A stretch of DNA of 64,000 nt from Hymenobacter setariae (GTDB lineage Bacteria; Bacteroidota; Bacteroidia; Cytophagales; Hymenobacteraceae): assembly GCF_007713685.1 (NCBI RefSeq), contig NZ_VMRJ01000002.1, positions 124,001 to 188,000 of the forward strand, given 5' to 3'. Positions within the stretch are counted from its first letter, which is position 1. Every line of letters begins with the position of its first letter. The notes under the pieces are model-generated. The model was given only the letters and a program-made list of their open reading frames with translations, had not been told where the DNA came from and searched no databases. The translations under genes and the position numbers were made by a program. Shown here piece by piece: positions 62,525 to 64,000 of the stretch.

Positions 62525-64000
62525 ATGAGTGAAAGACCTGTTCGGGTGCGTTTTGCCCCCTCGCCTACTGGCCCGCTGCACATTGGCGGCGTGCGGACGG
62601 CCTTGTACAATTACCTGCTAGCCCGCAAGCTGGGCGGCACCATGATTTTGCGCATTGAGGACACTGACCAAAACCGGTTTGTGCCCGGCGCCGAAGACTA
62701 CATCCGGGAAAGCCTAGAATGGGTGGGCATCAAGCTTGATGAAAGCCCTTGGGTAGGTGGTCCCCATGCTCCCTACCGCCAAAGCGAGCGCAAGCCCATG
62801 TACCGCGCATACGCCGACCAGCTCATCCGCGATGGCTATGCCTACTATGCCTTTGATACGCCCGAAGAACTCGACGCCATGCGCGAGCGCTTGCAGGCCG
62901 CCAAGGTGCCCAACCCGCAGTACAATAGCATTACGCGCACCCAGATGCGCAACTCACTGACCCTGCCTGAAGACGAGGTAAAGCAGCTACTTGACAGCGG
63001 TGCGCCCTACGTTATTCGCCTTAAGGTGCCGCGCAAAGAGGAAATTCGTTTTCAAGACCTCATCCGCGGGTGGGTAGTAGTGCACTCTAGCGCCGTCGAC
63101 GACAAGGTGCTGATGAAGTCGGATGGTATGCCAACCTACCACTTGGCCAACATCGTGGACGACCACCTCATGGAAATCTCCCACGTCATTCGGGGTGAGG
63201 AGTGGCTGCCTTCGGCGCCGCTTCACGTGCTGCTGTATCGCTACCTAGGTTGGGAAAAGACCATGCCGCATTTCGCTCACTTGCCGCTGCTGCTCAAGCC
63301 TGATGGCACGGGCAAGCTCAGCAAGCGCGACGGCGACCGCCTAGGCTTTCCAGTATTTGCCTTAGAATGGCACGGCACCGACGCCGAAACCGGCGAGCCC
63401 ACCGTTAGCCGCGGCTACCGCGAGGAGGGCTACCTGCCCGAGGCATTAGTCAATTTCTTGGCCTTCTTGGGTTGGAACCCTGGTACTAGCCAAGAGATTT
63501 TCTCCATGCAGGAGCTGATAGAAGCCTTCTCTATCGAACGCGTGAGCAAGTCGCCCGCCAAGTTTGACCAGGCCAAAATTAAGTGGTTCAATGAACACTA
63601 CCTGCGCGCTAAGCCCAATGCGGAGCTAGCGCCCTACCTGCTCACTGCCCTAGCCGAGCACGGCATTAATTGCTCGCCCGAGAAAGCCGAGCAGGTGGTG
63701 GGTGTAATGAAGGAGCGGGTAAGCTTCCCGCAGGATTTCTGGCAGGAGGCTAAGTATTTCTTCGAAGCCCCAATCGAGTACGACCAAACGGTCATCAGCA
63801 AGAAATGGAACCCGCAGGTGTCAGCTGCCCTAGCTGCCTACGCCGATGGTCTGCCCGCCGACTCGGAGCCCAGCGCCAATGCGGAAGTGCTCAAAAATAT
63901 CTTCAACGATACCACCGCGGCCCAGGGTCTCAAGCCTGGCCAAGTGCTGCAAGCCTTGCGCGTGGCCGTGACTGGCGCTGGCGCCGGCCCCGACCTATTT
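62525..64000 (+). CDS. gltX: Glutamate--tRNA ligase, 3' partial
   Basis: 492 residues are visible; the frame is open to the window end, so the C-terminus is missing. Class I synthetase that charges tRNA-Glu. Motifs are the HIGH-type FAPSPTGPLHIGGVRTALYN (residues about 10-29), IEDTDQNR, the IRGEEWLPSAPLH block and the KMSKS-type GKLSKRDGDRLGFP (about 261-274). The anticodon-binding domain begins before the window edge. ATG 62525 is supported by the promoter element 7 bp upstream. Confidence 0.96.
   Translation, partial: MSERPVRVRFAPSPTGPLHIGGVRTALYNYLLARKLGGTMILRIEDTDQNRFVPGAEDYIRESLEWVGIKLDESPWVGGPHAPYRQSERKPMYRAYADQLIRDGYAYYAFDTPEELDAMRERLQAAKVPNPQYNSITRTQMRNSLTLPEDEVKQLLDSGAPYVIRLKVPRKEEIRFQDLIRGWVVVHSSAVDDKVLMKSDGMPTYHLANIVDDHLMEISHVIRGEEWLPSAPLHVLLYRYLGWEKTMPHFAHLPLLLKPDGTGKLSKRDGDRLGFPVFALEWHGTDAETGEPTVSRGYREEGYLPEALVNFLAFLGWNPGTSQEIFSMQELIEAFSIERVSKSPAKFDQAKIKWFNEHYLRAKPNAELAPYLLTALAEHGINCSPEKAEQVVGVMKERVSFPQDFWQEAKYFFEAPIEYDQTVISKKWNPQVSAALAAYADGLPADSEPSANAEVLKNIFNDTTAAQGLKPGQVLQALRVAVTGAGAGPDLF

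Larger units (their letters stand above)
429..63346. repeat. Dispersed over-represented palindrome CCTAGG
   Basis: About 88 copies counted by eye over the window (for example 429, 1531, 3194, 15420, 25979, 46882 and 46897, 63341), against roughly 15-20 expected by base composition. In genes most are read as Leu-Gly (CTA-GGN), a few as Pro-Arg (CCT-AGG). They also occur in gaps, often near gene ends. Being palindromic, they have no strand. Confidence 0.8.

Overview
This window looks like an origin-proximal chromosome segment of a GC-rich Bacteroidota bacterium, most likely Cytophagales and close to Hymenobacter. The lineage evidence is: TAnnTTTG promoter motifs directly upstream of short leaders; a TonB receptor paired with a DUF4249 lipoprotein; a LemA-TPM-TPM cluster; Bacteroidota-type DUF families; single-chain glycyl-tRNA synthetase; and almost no Shine-Dalgarno sequences. 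The window is mostly housekeeping genes, with no phage, transposase, CRISPR, rRNA or tRNA that I can see. The first gene (ATE-like transferase) is cut at the left edge and gltX is cut at the right edge.

Layout. 0-6 kb: transferase, GNAT, mnmG, methyltransferase, Ig-like lipoprotein. 6.0-8.35 kb: dense clusters of DnaA boxes on both sides of two small genes (a DUF4385 gene and an acidic hypothetical gene), with an AT-rich repeat-bearing unwinding element at 6.66-6.71 kb. I read this as a bipartite chromosomal replication origin. 8.4-13.5 kb (minus strand): Pit phosphate transporter and a DUF4249/TonB receptor pair; the receptor is broken by a frameshift. 13.6-29.6 kb: glyS, MMPL exporter, ileS, lspA, fused Dpp-type ABC ATPase, ATP-grasp protein, rnr, polyprenyl synthase, rhomboid. 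29.6-33.7 kb: DUF2939, GDPD, an HTH regulator in an AT-rich patch, a parS-like palindrome, a DUF721/DciA-like gene and recF. 33.8-46.8 kb: pdhA, TPR, ribH, DksA-like, a pseudouridine synthase with a long RG-rich N-terminus, coaX, an outer membrane protein, lptC, a PpiD/SurA-like foldase, TPR. 47-50.4 kb: surface-polysaccharide genes (FkbM, O-antigen ligase, GT9). 50.5-64 kb: a 37-residue membrane peptide, recJ, a DEDDh exonuclease, TPM/LemA, a nucleotidyltransferase, panC, a stand-alone GT5 domain, glmS, DUF6056, RidA, gltX.

How parts fit. The origin clusters, mnmG beside them, parS about 25 kb away and recF/DciA next to parS together mark a chromosome initiation and segregation neighbourhood, although dnaA, dnaN and parAB are not here. 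Across the whole window the palindrome CCTAGG is strongly over-represented (about 88 copies counted by eye), in genes mainly as Leu-Gly CTA-GGN and also between genes. That is a HIP1-like genomic signature with no function known to me. Several gene ends carry very long perfect hairpins (24-37 bp stems), some embedding the stop codon.
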